Shown: positions 1-8,258, counted from the first letter of the stretch. The stretch is 64,000 nucleotides of DNA from Streptomyces sp. ATexAB-D23 (GCF_000373645.1 NZ_KB892089.1:1-64000), one strand, 5' to 3'. Translations and numbers: made by a program. Notes: generated from the sequence alone by a model not told the origin.

Positions 1-564
1 TTCCCCGGCCAGTACTACGACCCGGAATCCGGCCTCCACTACAACGTCTTCCGCCACTACGACCCGGAGACCGGCCGCTACGCCTCCCCGGACCCCCTGG
101 GACTGGCGCCGGCACCCAACCCCGTCACATACGTGGACAACCCGCACCAGTGGACGGACCCGCTCGGCCTGTCCCCGTATAAAGAAGACGGAGGAAACGC
201 GGAGGTCGATCCCCGAAAGCTCGATTACCTGTTCAACAAGGACATCAAACCGAACTCGCATAATTCACCGAGGGCACTCCAGAACGAACTGCAACTCAAC
301 CGGATCAGAGTACCGGACACTCCAGAGATGCGGCAATACGTCACCGATCATCCGACTCATTCCGCCCAACAGCGGTTCGGGCGCACATTTACCAATGAGT
401 GGCCCGGCGGAAGTGGTGATTTCGGCGTTACCGAATCCTTACTCTACGGCCCGCACGGAGCACTTGGAGTCAAGAGCACCTGGCAGATTCTGCCGGACGG
501 TGGACGTAGACTCTCCACAGTCATCTTCCGCGGCAGTGGCCCGGGTGTCAGCATTCACGACTAG
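1..564 (+). CDS. Rhs-family polymorphic toxin, C-terminal fragment
   Basis: The reading frame is open from the first base, so the 5' part lies outside the window. The first ~58 codons are the end of an Rhs core, with the family signatures GQYYDPESGLHYN, YDPETGRYASPDPLGL and a closing DPLGLSPY, the usual junction where a variable toxin domain begins. The remaining ~130 residues are the toxin candidate. I do not recognise its enzymatic class; it contains a LDYLFNKDIKPNSHN segment and a C-terminal STWQILPDGGRRLSTVIF segment. Codon 147 (bases 439-441) is TTA, rare in Streptomyces and read by the bldA tRNA. Base use is less GC-rich than in neighbours. The gene for a likely immunity protein follows 41 bp downstream. 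Core identity is secure; toxicity is inferred from architecture. Confidence 0.85.
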   Translation, partial: FPGQYYDPESGLHYNVFRHYDPETGRYASPDPLGLAPAPNPVTYVDNPHQWTDPLGLSPYKEDGGNAEVDPRKLDYLFNKDIKPNSHNSPRALQNELQLNRIRVPDTPEMRQYVTDHPTHSAQQRFGRTFTNEWPGGSGDFGVTESLLYGPHGALGVKSTWQILPDGGRRLSTVIFRGSGPGVSIHD

Positions 565-605
565 CCGACCCACTGGCAGCCTCGCAGTGGAAAGTAAAGG
601 CAGAC

Positions 606-956
606 ATGTACCGCGAGTTCCTCACCCCCAACGACGATGACGTCTACGAGGCCATCGACGAATGGTCTGATTCAGACGAAAACGGCACACGGGTGCTCAC
701 CCTGCAGGACGACTCAGGAAAATCTGTCGTTTTCTCCTACGACGCGCTGGCGAGATCAGTAAGGGTCCGCTGGGTGGACGATCAGGGTGTCGAGATGCTG
801 GATCTCTTTCGCGAAGGTGCGACGCGCCTTTCCTTCGCCTCGGGGCAGACAGTCAAACAAATTTTCATCGACTTCCATACGGGCGAGTGCGCGGGCACCA
901 TGGAAATCCTGGTGACACCCCACTTTTCGGTGAGCGACCGCCTTCTGTTCCAGTAG
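606..956 (+). CDS. Putative immunity protein for the upstream Rhs toxin
   Basis: A 116-residue acidic protein starts at ATG with AAAGG five bases upstream. It lies 41 bp after the Rhs stop on the same strand, the standard place for a cognate immunity gene. The sequence alternates hydrophobic and acidic residues, as in a small beta-rich binding protein, for example VLTLQDDSGKSVVFSYDAL. There is no signal peptide or membrane segment, so it should act in the cytoplasm. I do not recognise a family by sequence. GC content is visibly lower than in the genes to the right, fitting horizontal exchange with the toxin tip. The immunity role is inferred only from position, size and acidity. Confidence 0.6.
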   Translation: MYREFLTPNDDDVYEAIDEWSDSDENGTRVLTLQDDSGKSVVFSYDALARSVRVRWVDDQGVEMLDLFREGATRLSFASGQTVKQIFIDFHTGECAGTMEILVTPHFSVSDRLLFQ

Positions 957-963
957 GAAGAAC

Positions 964-990
964 TTCCCTTTCTCCGCAGCCGGAAGGGAA
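964..990 (+). terminator. Possible hairpin after the immunity gene
   Basis: TTCCCTT and AAGGGAA form a 7-bp stem with a 13-base loop, starting 8 bases after the stop codon of the immunity gene. A second overlapping stem (CCGGAA with TTCCGG) follows. There is no T run, which is common in actinobacteria, so this is only a weak terminator candidate. Confidence 0.3.
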
Positions 991-1107
991 CAACGTTCCG
1001 GCCCTCGTCCGACGACCCGCGCCCCAAGGACCCGTCCCCGTTCCGGGACCACATCGACATCGCGCGCCCCTCCGGGCCCCACGGAACGAGGTCTGAGCTC
1101 CGACGCG

Positions 1108-1908
1108 TCAGCCCGCCGGTCCCGCAGCCCGGGTCCCCGTCACCACGGTCGCGTACCGCTCCTCGCAGGAGTCGACGCGCGCCACGAGCCCACTGTCCGC
1201 CAGGACCCCTGCGGCGCGTTCCGCCTGCCGCTCGCTCGTCTCGGCGAGAAGGCTGCCGCCCGGGGCCAGCCAGTGGGGGGCCTCGGCGGCGACCCGGCGC
1301 AGGACGTCGAGGCCGTCGCCGCCGCCGTCGAGCGCGACGAGCGGTTCGTGGACACGGGCCTCGGCGGGCAGCAGGGCGACGTCGCCGGTCGGTACGTACG
1401 GCACATTGGCGAGCAGCACGTCCACCCGCCCGCGCAGGGTGCCGGGCAGGGGGGCGAAGAGGTCGCCCTCGTAGACCCGGCCCCGGTCCCCGAGGTTGCG
1501 CCGGGCGCAGCGTACGGCGGCGGGCTCGACGTCGGCGGCGTGGAGTTCGACCCGGTCCAGGGCGGCGGCGAGCGCGGTGCCGAGCGCGCCGGAGCCGCAG
1601 CACAGGTCCACGACGACGGCCGGGTCGGGTGCGAGGGCGGCGGCCCGGTCGATCAGGAACTCGGTGCGGCGGCGGGGTACGAACACGCCGGGGTCCACGG
1701 CGATCCGCAGCCCGTTGAACTCGGCCCAGCCGAGGACGTGTTCCAGGGGGTGACCGGCGGCGCGGCGCTCCGCCATGGCGGTGAGTTCGGCGGGGCCGGC
1801 GGCGGTGGCGGCGATGAGAGCGGCCTCGTCCTCGGCGAAGACACAGCCGGCCGAGCGGAGGGTGGTGACGAGGGAGGAGAGGTCGGACGGTGACAACGGG
1901 ACCGGCAT
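1108..1908 (-). CDS. PrmC/HemK-like protein N5-glutamine methyltransferase
   Basis: This 266-residue protein has the HemK/PrmC layout: a helical N-terminal substrate domain (about 1-90) with a GHPLEHVLGWAEF segment, then a Rossmann SAM-binding domain with motif I VVDLCCGSGALGTAL and an acidic motif II near AADVEP. The usual catalytic NPPY is NVPY here (LLANVPYVPTG). That variant and the length fit the PrmC-related subfamily often called putative protein glutamine methyltransferase, rather than the canonical release-factor enzyme, which should be encoded elsewhere. The start is ATG with AAAGG upstream. Methylation of a Gln side chain is the family reaction; the target protein here is unknown. 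Confidence 0.75.
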   Translation of the reverse strand: MPVPLSPSDLSSLVTTLRSAGCVFAEDEAALIAATAAGPAELTAMAERRAAGHPLEHVLGWAEFNGLRIAVDPGVFVPRRRTEFLIDRAAALAPDPAVVVDLCCGSGALGTALAAALDRVELHAADVEPAAVRCARRNLGDRGRVYEGDLFAPLPGTLRGRVDVLLANVPYVPTGDVALLPAEARVHEPLVALDGGGDGLDVLRRVAAEAPHWLAPGGSLLAETSERQAERAAGVLADSGLVARVDSCEERYATVVTGTRAAGPAG

Positions 1909-2074
1909 GGTGCGGAGCCTTTCGGAGGAACGCCGAGGGGTGCTCCGCGGCCGGTCAGGTCCGGTCGGCCACGCGATCGCTGGGGGTGAGCACCCCGGTC
2001 GATACAGCGGTAATGGGTCCCACCTCCTTGGTCATGTCCCCGTGCGGGGATGCGAAAGACTACCCCAGATCCGC

Positions 2075-2302
2075 TCAGCGCTTCCGGGGCCGGTAGTCGT
2101 TGCCGCCGTCCACGAGGCGGTTGTGAACGGCGATCGACCTGTTGGCGGCGCGGATGTCCCGTATCTCCGCGCTGTGGTGCCGTTCGATCTGCTGGCCGTC
2201 GAAGTTCTCCGTACGGCGTCGGCGCTGCTGCAACGTCAGCTTCACGATCAAAAGGACGATCGTGCCCAGGAGCAGCCCGAGCAGTGTGAGGACCGCGTAC
2301 AT
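2075..2302 (-). CDS. Small single-pass membrane protein
   Basis: A 75-residue protein starts at ATG with a strong GGGAGG ribosome site. It has an N-terminal hydrophobic helix (about 3-24, MYAVLTLLGLLLGTIVLLIV) followed by a basic QQRRRR stop-transfer segment, which predicts a cytoplasmic tail of ~50 residues rich in Arg, His and Asn. No domain is recognised. It lies alone between two genes on the same strand, separated from the methyltransferase gene by 166 bp and from the reductase gene by 121 bp. It may be a small membrane adaptor, but nothing in the sequence indicates a function. Confidence 0.6.
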   Translation of the reverse strand: MYAVLTLLGLLLGTIVLLIVKLTLQQRRRRTENFDGQQIERHHSAEIRDIRAANRSIAVHNRLVDGGNDYRPRKR

Positions 2303-2423
2303 CGTGTCCCTCCCCCATTCCCCCGGTCACGGCCTCGGCGGTCCCCCGTCGGCCGGCCGGTGGGGCACGTGATCTCCACATCATTGTCGGTGATCGACAA
2401 CGTCCAGTCCAGGCCCCACATCC

Positions 2424-3617
2424 TTACACCAGCGGACAGCGGGTTCCCGTGTAGATGGTGGGCATGCAGCGGTTGCAGTGGATGCAGCCGGACACGGTTG
2501 CCGCGTCGCCGGCGATACGGCGCAGCAGGTCGGGTTCGTGCAGCAGGGCGCGGGCCATGGCGACGAAGTCGAAGCCCTCGGCCATGGCACGGTCCATGCC
2601 CTCCCGGTCGGTGATCCCGCCGAGGAGGATCAGCGGCAGGTCCAGGGCGGCCCGAAAGCGGCGGGCGTCCTCCAGCAGATAGAGCGGCCGGTAGGGGTAC
2701 GTACGGAAGAACGCGCGCCCGAGGGCCCGGATGGCGACGCGTTGCGGGAGCGGGAAGTTGGCCGCGAACTCGGTGACGGGGGCGTCGCCCCGGAAGAGGA
2801 ACATGGGGTTGAGCAGGGAGCTGCCGGCGGTGAGTTCGAGGGCGTCGACGCTGCCGTCGTCCTGGAGCCAGCGAGCGACCTGAAGGCTCTCCTCCACGGT
2901 GATCCCGCCGGGCGCCCCGTCCTTCATGTTCAGTTTCGCGGTGATGGCGAGCCGGTCGCCCAGCACTTCGCGTACGGCCCGCGCGATGTCCAGCGCCACG
3001 GTGGCCCTGGCCCGCAGGGACCCGCCGTAGGCGTCGGTACGCCGGTTCAGCCGGGGGCTGAGGAAGGCGCTGGCCAGGTAGTTGTGGCCGAGATGGATCT
3101 CCACCGCGTCGAACCCCGCCTCGGCCGCGAGCAGCGCCGCGTCGGCGTGGGCGGTCACCACCCGGGCGATGTCCTCGGCGGTGGCGGCCTTGTTGCGGCG
3201 CATGCTGAGCGCGTTGAACCCGCTCATCGGCGCGAGAGAGGCCACCCCGTTGGACCGCCCGTCGGCCACCGGCCCGGCATGCCCTAGCTGAGCGCAGACC
3301 GCGGCCCCGGTCCCGTGCACCGCCTCGGTCAGCCTCCGCAACCCGGGCAACGCCTCGCGCCGCATCCACACCTGCCGCCGCTCGGTCCGCCCCTCCGGCG
3401 ACACCGCGCAGTACGCCACGGTGGTCATCCCGACACCACCCTCGGCGGGGCGCAGGTGGTAGTCGATGAGCTCCTCGGTCACGAGTGCCTCGGGGGCGGC
3501 CCCTTCGAAGGTGGCCGCCTTGATGACCCGATTGCGCAACCTCAGCGGCCCCAGCCGGGCCGGGGCCAGCACATCGGGTACGACGCGTTTCTCTCCGCCC
3601 GCCATGGGGCGCAGCAT
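2424..3617 (-). CDS. Old-yellow-enzyme family NADH:flavin oxidoreductase with C-terminal Fe-S cysteines
   Basis: An FMN-binding TIM barrel of ~397 residues. Recognisable parts are the N-terminal LGPLRLRNRVIKAATFE strand, the FMN/substrate segment AVEIHLGHNYLASAFLSPRLN, the arginine-bearing RTDAYGGSLRAR stretch, a LLGGITD phosphate-binding loop and the terminal cluster CIHCNRCMPTIYTGTRCPLV. The four terminal cysteines match the 4Fe-4S motif of the 2,4-dienoyl-CoA reductase/trimethylamine dehydrogenase branch, yet the protein stops just after it, so the extra FAD/NAD domains of that branch are absent. I take the ATG at 3617 (MLRPMAGGEKR), with AGG nine bases upstream; MAGGEKR at 3605 is an alternative. 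It sits 16 bp downstream of peptidase E on the same strand. The substrate is unknown. Confidence 0.8.
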   Translation of the reverse strand: MLRPMAGGEKRVVPDVLAPARLGPLRLRNRVIKAATFEGAAPEALVTEELIDYHLRPAEGGVGMTTVAYCAVSPEGRTERRQVWMRREALPGLRRLTEAVHGTGAAVCAQLGHAGPVADGRSNGVASLAPMSGFNALSMRRNKAATAEDIARVVTAHADAALLAAEAGFDAVEIHLGHNYLASAFLSPRLNRRTDAYGGSLRARATVALDIARAVREVLGDRLAITAKLNMKDGAPGGITVEESLQVARWLQDDGSVDALELTAGSSLLNPMFLFRGDAPVTEFAANFPLPQRVAIRALGRAFFRTYPYRPLYLLEDARRFRAALDLPLILLGGITDREGMDRAMAEGFDFVAMARALLHEPDLLRRIAGDAATVSGCIHCNRCMPTIYTGTRCPLV

Positions 3618-3626
3618 GACACGGAC

Positions 3627-3641
3627 CTGACGATTAGTCAG
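3627..3641. promoter_or_regulatory. Possible operator, CTGAC-N5-GTCAG
   Basis: A perfect 5-bp inverted repeat with a 5-base centre lies 10 bases upstream of the reductase start and overlaps the end of the peptidase gene. Its size fits a TetR or MarR half-site pair. No such regulator is adjacent, so this is a weak candidate. Confidence 0.3.
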
Positions 3642-4374
3642 TAACCGTGCGCGACCCCGCCCCGAGCCGCCGGCACGGCAGGGCACGCTCCCTGACACCC
3701 CCGTGCCCGTCGGGCTCCACCCGGTACAGCCGGGCCCGGTCCGTGCGCGTCACGGCCTCGACCAGCCGCCCGCCGTCGCCGAAGAGCGCCCCGGCGCCGT
3801 CCTCCACCGCCCACCCGGCCGACAGTGCGCCGGCCGCCACCGCGGCCCCGTAGGACGGGCGGCGGCCCGGCTCGCTGTCGTAGTGCGGGCAGACGGATCC
3901 GGGCAGGAGGCCCAGCCCGTCGGGAAGGTGGGTCAACGGCCCGAAGGAGTCGGTGTGCGAGCCCTCGGCCCAGCAGTTGGCGCCCGCGCTGATCCCGCAC
4001 AGCAGCACTCCGCGCTCGTACGCCTCGCGCATCAGCCGGTCCACTCCGTGCGTACGCCAGACGGCCAGCAGGTTGGCGGTGTTGCCGCCGCCCACGTAAA
4101 GGACGTCCTGAGAGAGCAGGAACGCGCGCAGGGCGTCGTCGTCCAATTCCCGCCGGAACAGCTCCAGTACACCGGGTTCGCAGGGGCGCGTCCGAAAGGC
4201 GTGGTGGAACCGCGCGATGTACTCGGGAGCATCACCACTGGCCGTCGGCACGAAGCACACCCGTGGCCGCGGCCTCGCCACCCGCCCGAGTACCCAGTCG
4301 TCCAGCAGCCCGTCGTCGTCGGCGGAGAACCCGCCTCCGAGCAACGCGATCCGAGGCTCGGCCCCGGCGCTCAA
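3634..4374 (-). CDS. Peptidase E (S51 family) serine dipeptidase
   Basis: The frame gives a 246-residue protein from a TTG start at 4374 with GGAGG seven bases upstream; the more upstream part of the open frame is leftover NUDIX sequence and is not likely to be translated as peptidase. Domain marks are the N-terminal RIALLGGGFS strand, VCFVPTASGD, LYVGGGNTANLL and the nucleophile elbow GISAGANCWAE with the catalytic Ser, followed by LGLLPGSVCPHYDSE carrying the family His/Asp region. Peptidase E cleaves Asp-Xaa dipeptides in the cytoplasm; length matches the family (~230 residues). It probably shares a transcript with the downstream reductase gene (16-bp spacing). Confidence 0.8.
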   Translation of the reverse strand: MSAGAEPRIALLGGGFSADDDGLLDDWVLGRVARPRPRVCFVPTASGDAPEYIARFHHAFRTRPCEPGVLELFRRELDDDALRAFLLSQDVLYVGGGNTANLLAVWRTHGVDRLMREAYERGVLLCGISAGANCWAEGSHTDSFGPLTHLPDGLGLLPGSVCPHYDSEPGRRPSYGAAVAAGALSAGWAVEDGAGALFGDGGRLVEAVTRTDRARLYRVEPDGHGGVRERALPCRRLGAGSRTVTD

Positions 4375-4527
4375 CGCACGCCCTCCGCGCCCTCGAAGGT
4401 GCGGGCACCGGCCTCCCACCGCAGTCCCGGCGGCCGGGCCCGGCCCGCCACGGACCCGGGCCCCGCGCCCTCGAAGGGCCGCCGCCACACTTGAACACCG
4501 CCGGTCCGCGCCATGCCTGCCCTCTTG

Positions 4528-4617
4528 GTCGGCCACCTCGTCCGGGGGCAGCCACTCGACCGCCGTCCGCTCGTCGGACAGCCTCTCGTACCCGCCTTCG
4601 GTGCGACAGCGAAATAC
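4528..4617 (-). pseudogene. NUDIX hydrolase remnant (about 90 bp)
   Basis: Read on the minus strand, this piece encodes a segment beginning CRTEGGYERLSDERTAVEW that matches residues ~74-99 of the intact NUDIX protein at 12347-12907 in 22 of 26 positions. Nothing of the NUDIX box or N-terminus remains. The remnant frame runs straight into the frame of the peptidase E gene, which makes that gene look longer than it is. The rest of the 371-bp gap between peptidase E and the membrane protein (4375-4745) shows no gene; its right edge (from about 4728) is shared with the second locus at 13555. Confidence 0.75.
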
Positions 4618-4745
4618 CGGTCGCGCGCGCCTCCGGGCTGCGCCCAGGTGCCGCGGCCCAGTCGCGTCCCGCCATCGCTCCCCCTGCCGAAGTCCCCTCC
4701 CGGACAGGGGGGTTGGAGCCCGCCCGAAGCGGGTAGCACTAGGCG

Positions 4746-5384
4746 ATGGTCACTATCGCCATCGTGGCTCTGGCATGTTTCGCCATCCCGGCTGCCGCCC
4801 TCCTCCTCCTGGCCCCGAGCATCCGGCACCAGAACGAGGCCGACACAGAAGCGGACGAGACCCGCAAGGCACGGGCGACGAAAGCCGGCTGGCGCGTCCT
4901 CGAAGACGCCTCCGCCCTTCCGGAGCCGGTGCGTCACAACACCCGAGGCGGTGTGCGGGTCCTGATGCTGGCCCATCGGCGCGCCGAGGACGTCGACATC
5001 TGGGCGGTCGCCCGGGAGACGATGGCGTTCGGAGGCGCCCGGCGCCAGTCCCTCTCCGCCCATCTGCTGCCCGTGCACCACATCGAGGACACACCGTCGA
5101 TGTACGTGACCCTCCGGCGCGGCGGTTCCGCCCCCGCGGCGCAGAACCCTGACCTGTTCGACCGCCGCTACGAGATCGTCTCCGACGACACCGACCGCGC
5201 CCACGCGTTCGTGACGGAGGAGATGCGCCTCATGACGCGCCGGCTGAACCTGGACGGCTGGGATCTGGAGCACGGGATGCTGACCGTGTGGTTCGACGGA
5301 ATGTTCCAACCGGCCTCCCTGCAACGCCGTCTCCTCGGCCTGGCGCGCCTGGCGAAGGCCGTATCCGGCCGGCCGGCCGCCTGA
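4746..5384 (+). CDS. Membrane-anchored protein of unknown function (intact paralogue)
   Basis: A 212-residue protein with an N-terminal hydrophobic segment (about 3-24) that should anchor it in the membrane, then a charged region (TEADETRKARATKAGWRVLED) and a soluble C-terminal domain of ~150 residues containing RVLMLAHRRAEDVDIWAVAR and HHIEDTPSMYVTLRR. I do not recognise a family. A decayed copy with an internal deletion lies at 13573-13760, and the identical-looking leader AGCGGGTARCACTA precedes both start codons, so the duplication included the upstream region. The start follows that leader; no strong Shine-Dalgarno site is visible. Function unknown. Confidence 0.7.
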   Translation: MVTIAIVALACFAIPAAALLLLAPSIRHQNEADTEADETRKARATKAGWRVLEDASALPEPVRHNTRGGVRVLMLAHRRAEDVDIWAVARETMAFGGARRQSLSAHLLPVHHIEDTPSMYVTLRRGGSAPAAQNPDLFDRRYEIVSDDTDRAHAFVTEEMRLMTRRLNLDGWDLEHGMLTVWFDGMFQPASLQRRLLGLARLAKAVSGRPAA

Positions 5385-5426
5385 CCGGCAGACGCACCGG
5401 GAGGACGCCCGGGGGAAGCCGGCCGG

Positions 5427-8258
5427 CTACGCGCTCTCGGCGCCGGCTCGGCGGAGGTCTCCCGCGCCCTGACCCGGCCCGCCGCGCGGGTGGGGCGGAC
5501 GTGCCGCGGCCGGCCGGCCGGCGAGGTCGCGGCGGGAGAGCGCACCGGTCTTGCGCATGGCGCGGGCGATGTGCTGCTCCACCGTCCTGGGCGACAGATG
5601 GAGGGTCGCGGCGATCTCCCGGTTGGTCAGGCCGGACACAGCGAGCTGAGCCACCTCCGCCTCCCGCGGGGACAGTTCGTCGGCGTGCGAGGGGCGGCCG
5701 GGAGGGCGGCCCTTCTTCACCGGCCGCTGTGTGCGCAGCAGGGCTCTTACCCGCGCCGCGTCCCATCCGGCGCCCAGCTCGGTGAAGGTCCGGGCGCAGC
5801 TCTCCAGCTCGGCCACCGCCGACGGGGTGGAGAGGCGGCCGGAGCCGGGATCCGGCGGCGTGGCGGTGTCCCCGCCCTGTTCGGCCGGCCCGGCGGGCGC
5901 GTCGGTGCCCGCCGCGAGGACACAGCGCGCGGCGCCCTCCGCGGTCAGTGCCCGGCTGTAGGGGCGGGGCATGGCCGCGAACGCCGCCGCGGCCTGCCGG
6001 TAGAGCGCGGCGGCTCGGAAAAGCTCGTCCGGCTCCTCCCGGGCGAGCGCTGCCGTCTCGGCCAGAACGGCTCTGCTCCGGATCAGCGCGGCCTGCGCGG
6101 CGGGCGCGTCACGATGGCCGAGGCCCTGGGAGAAGGTCCGGACCATGGCGTGCGCGGCGGTTTCATCGCCCGCGCGGGCCACCGCCTCCACAGCCCACGG
6201 CAGGAGTTCGCAGCCCCACGTCCACACCCCCTTCCCGGCAAGGGCGGTCCAGGCGGCGCGCGCCTGTTCCGCCGCGGCTTCCACCTCCTGGCGGGCCAGG
6301 GCGAGGCGGATCGCGGCACCGGCCGTCGTCGCGGCCAGGGGCACGGGAAGGCTCTCGGCCCGGGTGGCCCCGCGCTGGGACAGCCAGGGCCCCACCTCGC
6401 CCCAGTCGCCCTCGGCGAGGGCGAGCAGGCCGCGCACGACGTAGGCGTCGGAGGCGAGGAACGGCATGTCGGCGGTCGCCGCGACGAAGTCCTCGCACCG
6501 CCGCGCCAGCCCCTGCCACCGGCCGGTCCACCACTCGTGGAGCAGCCGCGCCCCCAGCGCGGTGTGCTCCTGGTAGGGCGCACCACTGCGTGCGGCCAGA
6601 TCCAGTCCTTCCGCGAGCAGTTCCTCCCCCCGGTCGTGGAAGCCGAGCCAGACCGCGGAGTTCGCGGCGTTGCACAGGCCGCGTGCCGCCTGCCGGGCGC
6701 ACGCGGGGTCCGTGTCCTTCCCGGACAGTTCCTCGACCAGCTCCCACGCCCCCGGGTCGGCACAGCTCAGGGCGAGGTCGGCCCGGTTGGCGAGGACCGC
6801 TGTGCGCATGGCCTCGTCCCCGGCGGCGTCCGCGACGGAGACGGCCTCGGCCAGCCACTTCCGGCCGGCCTCGATGTGGTTCCCGGGCACGAACGTACTG
6901 GACAGTGCCGCCATGGCGCGGGCGGCCAGGCCCGGCCGGACCTCGCGCAGTTCGACGGCGGCGATCTCCAGTGCCTGGTGTCCCTCGGGCCCCCGGCCCA
7001 TCTGGTTGGCCAGCATCAGGCCCAGGTCGAGCCGCAGCTCGCCGCGGATCGCCGGGGGCAGGGACGCGTCGCGCACGAGCTGTGCGAGCACCTCGACGGT
7101 CTGGTCCGAGCGCAGCCCGGTCACCGCGCTGCGGGCGAGGAGCGGTGCGAGACGGGCCCGGCTCCGCGGGGGCGGGCCAGGCATGGCCAGGGTCCTCTCC
7201 AGCAGGGTGACGGCCTGCTGGTGCAGGCCGGCCGCCGCCGCGGCCTCGGCCGCCTTCTCCACCGCCGCCAGCCATCTGCCGGTCTCGCCGGCCGCCCGGT
7301 GGTGTTCGGCCACTTCCGCCCAGGGCACGGGCTGTCTGCGGCGCAGTACGCCCGCGGCCCGGCCATGCAGGTCCTGGCGGACGGGGCCGGGCACGCAGGC
7401 CCGAACGGCCGGGGCGGCCAGCGGGACGGCGAAGCCGTAGTGGCCTTCGGCAGGTTCCGCAAGGGCCGCCTTCTCCAGAGCCGCGAGCAGCGCACCGGCT
7501 CCCGCCCCGGGTCCGAGCCCCGACACCGCGATCAGCTCGTCCCGGTGGGCGGGGGCGCCGAGGACGGCGGCCGCCCAGACCACCGGCCGGTGTTCCGGGG
7601 GCAGCGCGTGCGTACGGCTCAGTACAAGTTCCGCGAGACGGGTCGGTACGTCGGCCGCCTCCACCTCGGCCGCCGTGCCTGTGAACGCCGGTTGCCGTTC
7701 CCTCAGTACGGAGAGGAGGTCGACGACCACCCGGGGCACGCCGCCGCTGAGCTCGTGCAGTCTGCGCACCGCCTCTGCGGTGCAGGGCCCGTTCAGCGCC
7801 TCGTCGGCGGCCTGGCGGACGCGTGCCTCGTCCCAGGGCGTCAGCCGGTGCCGGAGCAACCTGAGCCGCGAGGGGTACGTGATCGGCGTGCCGCCCAACG
7901 GCATTCCGGGTACGGGCAGTTCCTCGGGCCGGTAGGCCACGGCGGCGGCCGAGCCGGACCCCAGCTCACCGAGGACGCGGCGCAGCCACCGCAGTTCTTC
8001 CTCGTCCGCCCGGTGGACGTCGTCCACCAGCCACAGGGCAGGTGCCCGCAGGGTGCCGTCCTCGCCGGGCGGCCCGGCGTCGGCTCCGCACCGCCACCGC
8101 ACGGTGTGCGGCGTCCCGGGCAGGCCGGCCAGTGCCTGGAGCAGGTGGCTCTTCCCCTCGCCGGCGGCACCTTCGACGTACAGCAGGACCGGTTCGGCGT
8201 GCTCGCCCGTGAGGGTGCGGGCCAGGAGCCGCAGAGCGGAACCACGCGTCTCGATCAC
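5427..8258 (-). CDS. LAL-type transcriptional regulator (AAA ATPase, TPR region, LuxR HTH)
   Basis: A 943-residue regulator from a GTG start at 8258 with GAGGG upstream. It opens with an ATPase: Walker A VEGAAGEGKSHLL and Walker B LWLVDDVHRAD. The middle ~500 residues are Ala/Leu-rich helical repeats of TPR type. The C-terminus carries a LuxR-type HTH (about 860-920), with SPREAEVAQLAVSGLTNREI and LSPRTVEQHIARAM. LAL proteins are ATP-dependent activators, often of secondary metabolism or sugar genes, and may sense a ligand through the repeats. Here no biosynthetic cluster adjoins it; the only same-strand neighbour is the XRE regulator gene 114 bp upstream. Target genes are unknown. Confidence 0.85.
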   Translation of the reverse strand: MIETRGSALRLLARTLTGEHAEPVLLYVEGAAGEGKSHLLQALAGLPGTPHTVRWRCGADAGPPGEDGTLRAPALWLVDDVHRADEEELRWLRRVLGELGSGSAAAVAYRPEELPVPGMPLGGTPITYPSRLRLLRHRLTPWDEARVRQAADEALNGPCTAEAVRRLHELSGGVPRVVVDLLSVLRERQPAFTGTAAEVEAADVPTRLAELVLSRTHALPPEHRPVVWAAAVLGAPAHRDELIAVSGLGPGAGAGALLAALEKAALAEPAEGHYGFAVPLAAPAVRACVPGPVRQDLHGRAAGVLRRRQPVPWAEVAEHHRAAGETGRWLAAVEKAAEAAAAAGLHQQAVTLLERTLAMPGPPPRSRARLAPLLARSAVTGLRSDQTVEVLAQLVRDASLPPAIRGELRLDLGLMLANQMGRGPEGHQALEIAAVELREVRPGLAARAMAALSSTFVPGNHIEAGRKWLAEAVSVADAAGDEAMRTAVLANRADLALSCADPGAWELVEELSGKDTDPACARQAARGLCNAANSAVWLGFHDRGEELLAEGLDLAARSGAPYQEHTALGARLLHEWWTGRWQGLARRCEDFVAATADMPFLASDAYVVRGLLALAEGDWGEVGPWLSQRGATRAESLPVPLAATTAGAAIRLALARQEVEAAAEQARAAWTALAGKGVWTWGCELLPWAVEAVARAGDETAAHAMVRTFSQGLGHRDAPAAQAALIRSRAVLAETAALAREEPDELFRAAALYRQAAAAFAAMPRPYSRALTAEGAARCVLAAGTDAPAGPAEQGGDTATPPDPGSGRLSTPSAVAELESCARTFTELGAGWDAARVRALLRTQRPVKKGRPPGRPSHADELSPREAEVAQLAVSGLTNREIAATLHLSPRTVEQHIARAMRKTGALSRRDLAGRPAAARPPHPRGGPGQGAGDLRRAGAESA

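Noticed and set aside
4375..4536. Upstream extension of peptidase E to a GTG at 4536
   Set aside because: These codons are NUDIX-derived and lack peptidase similarity, while TTG at 4374 has a strong GGAGG site.
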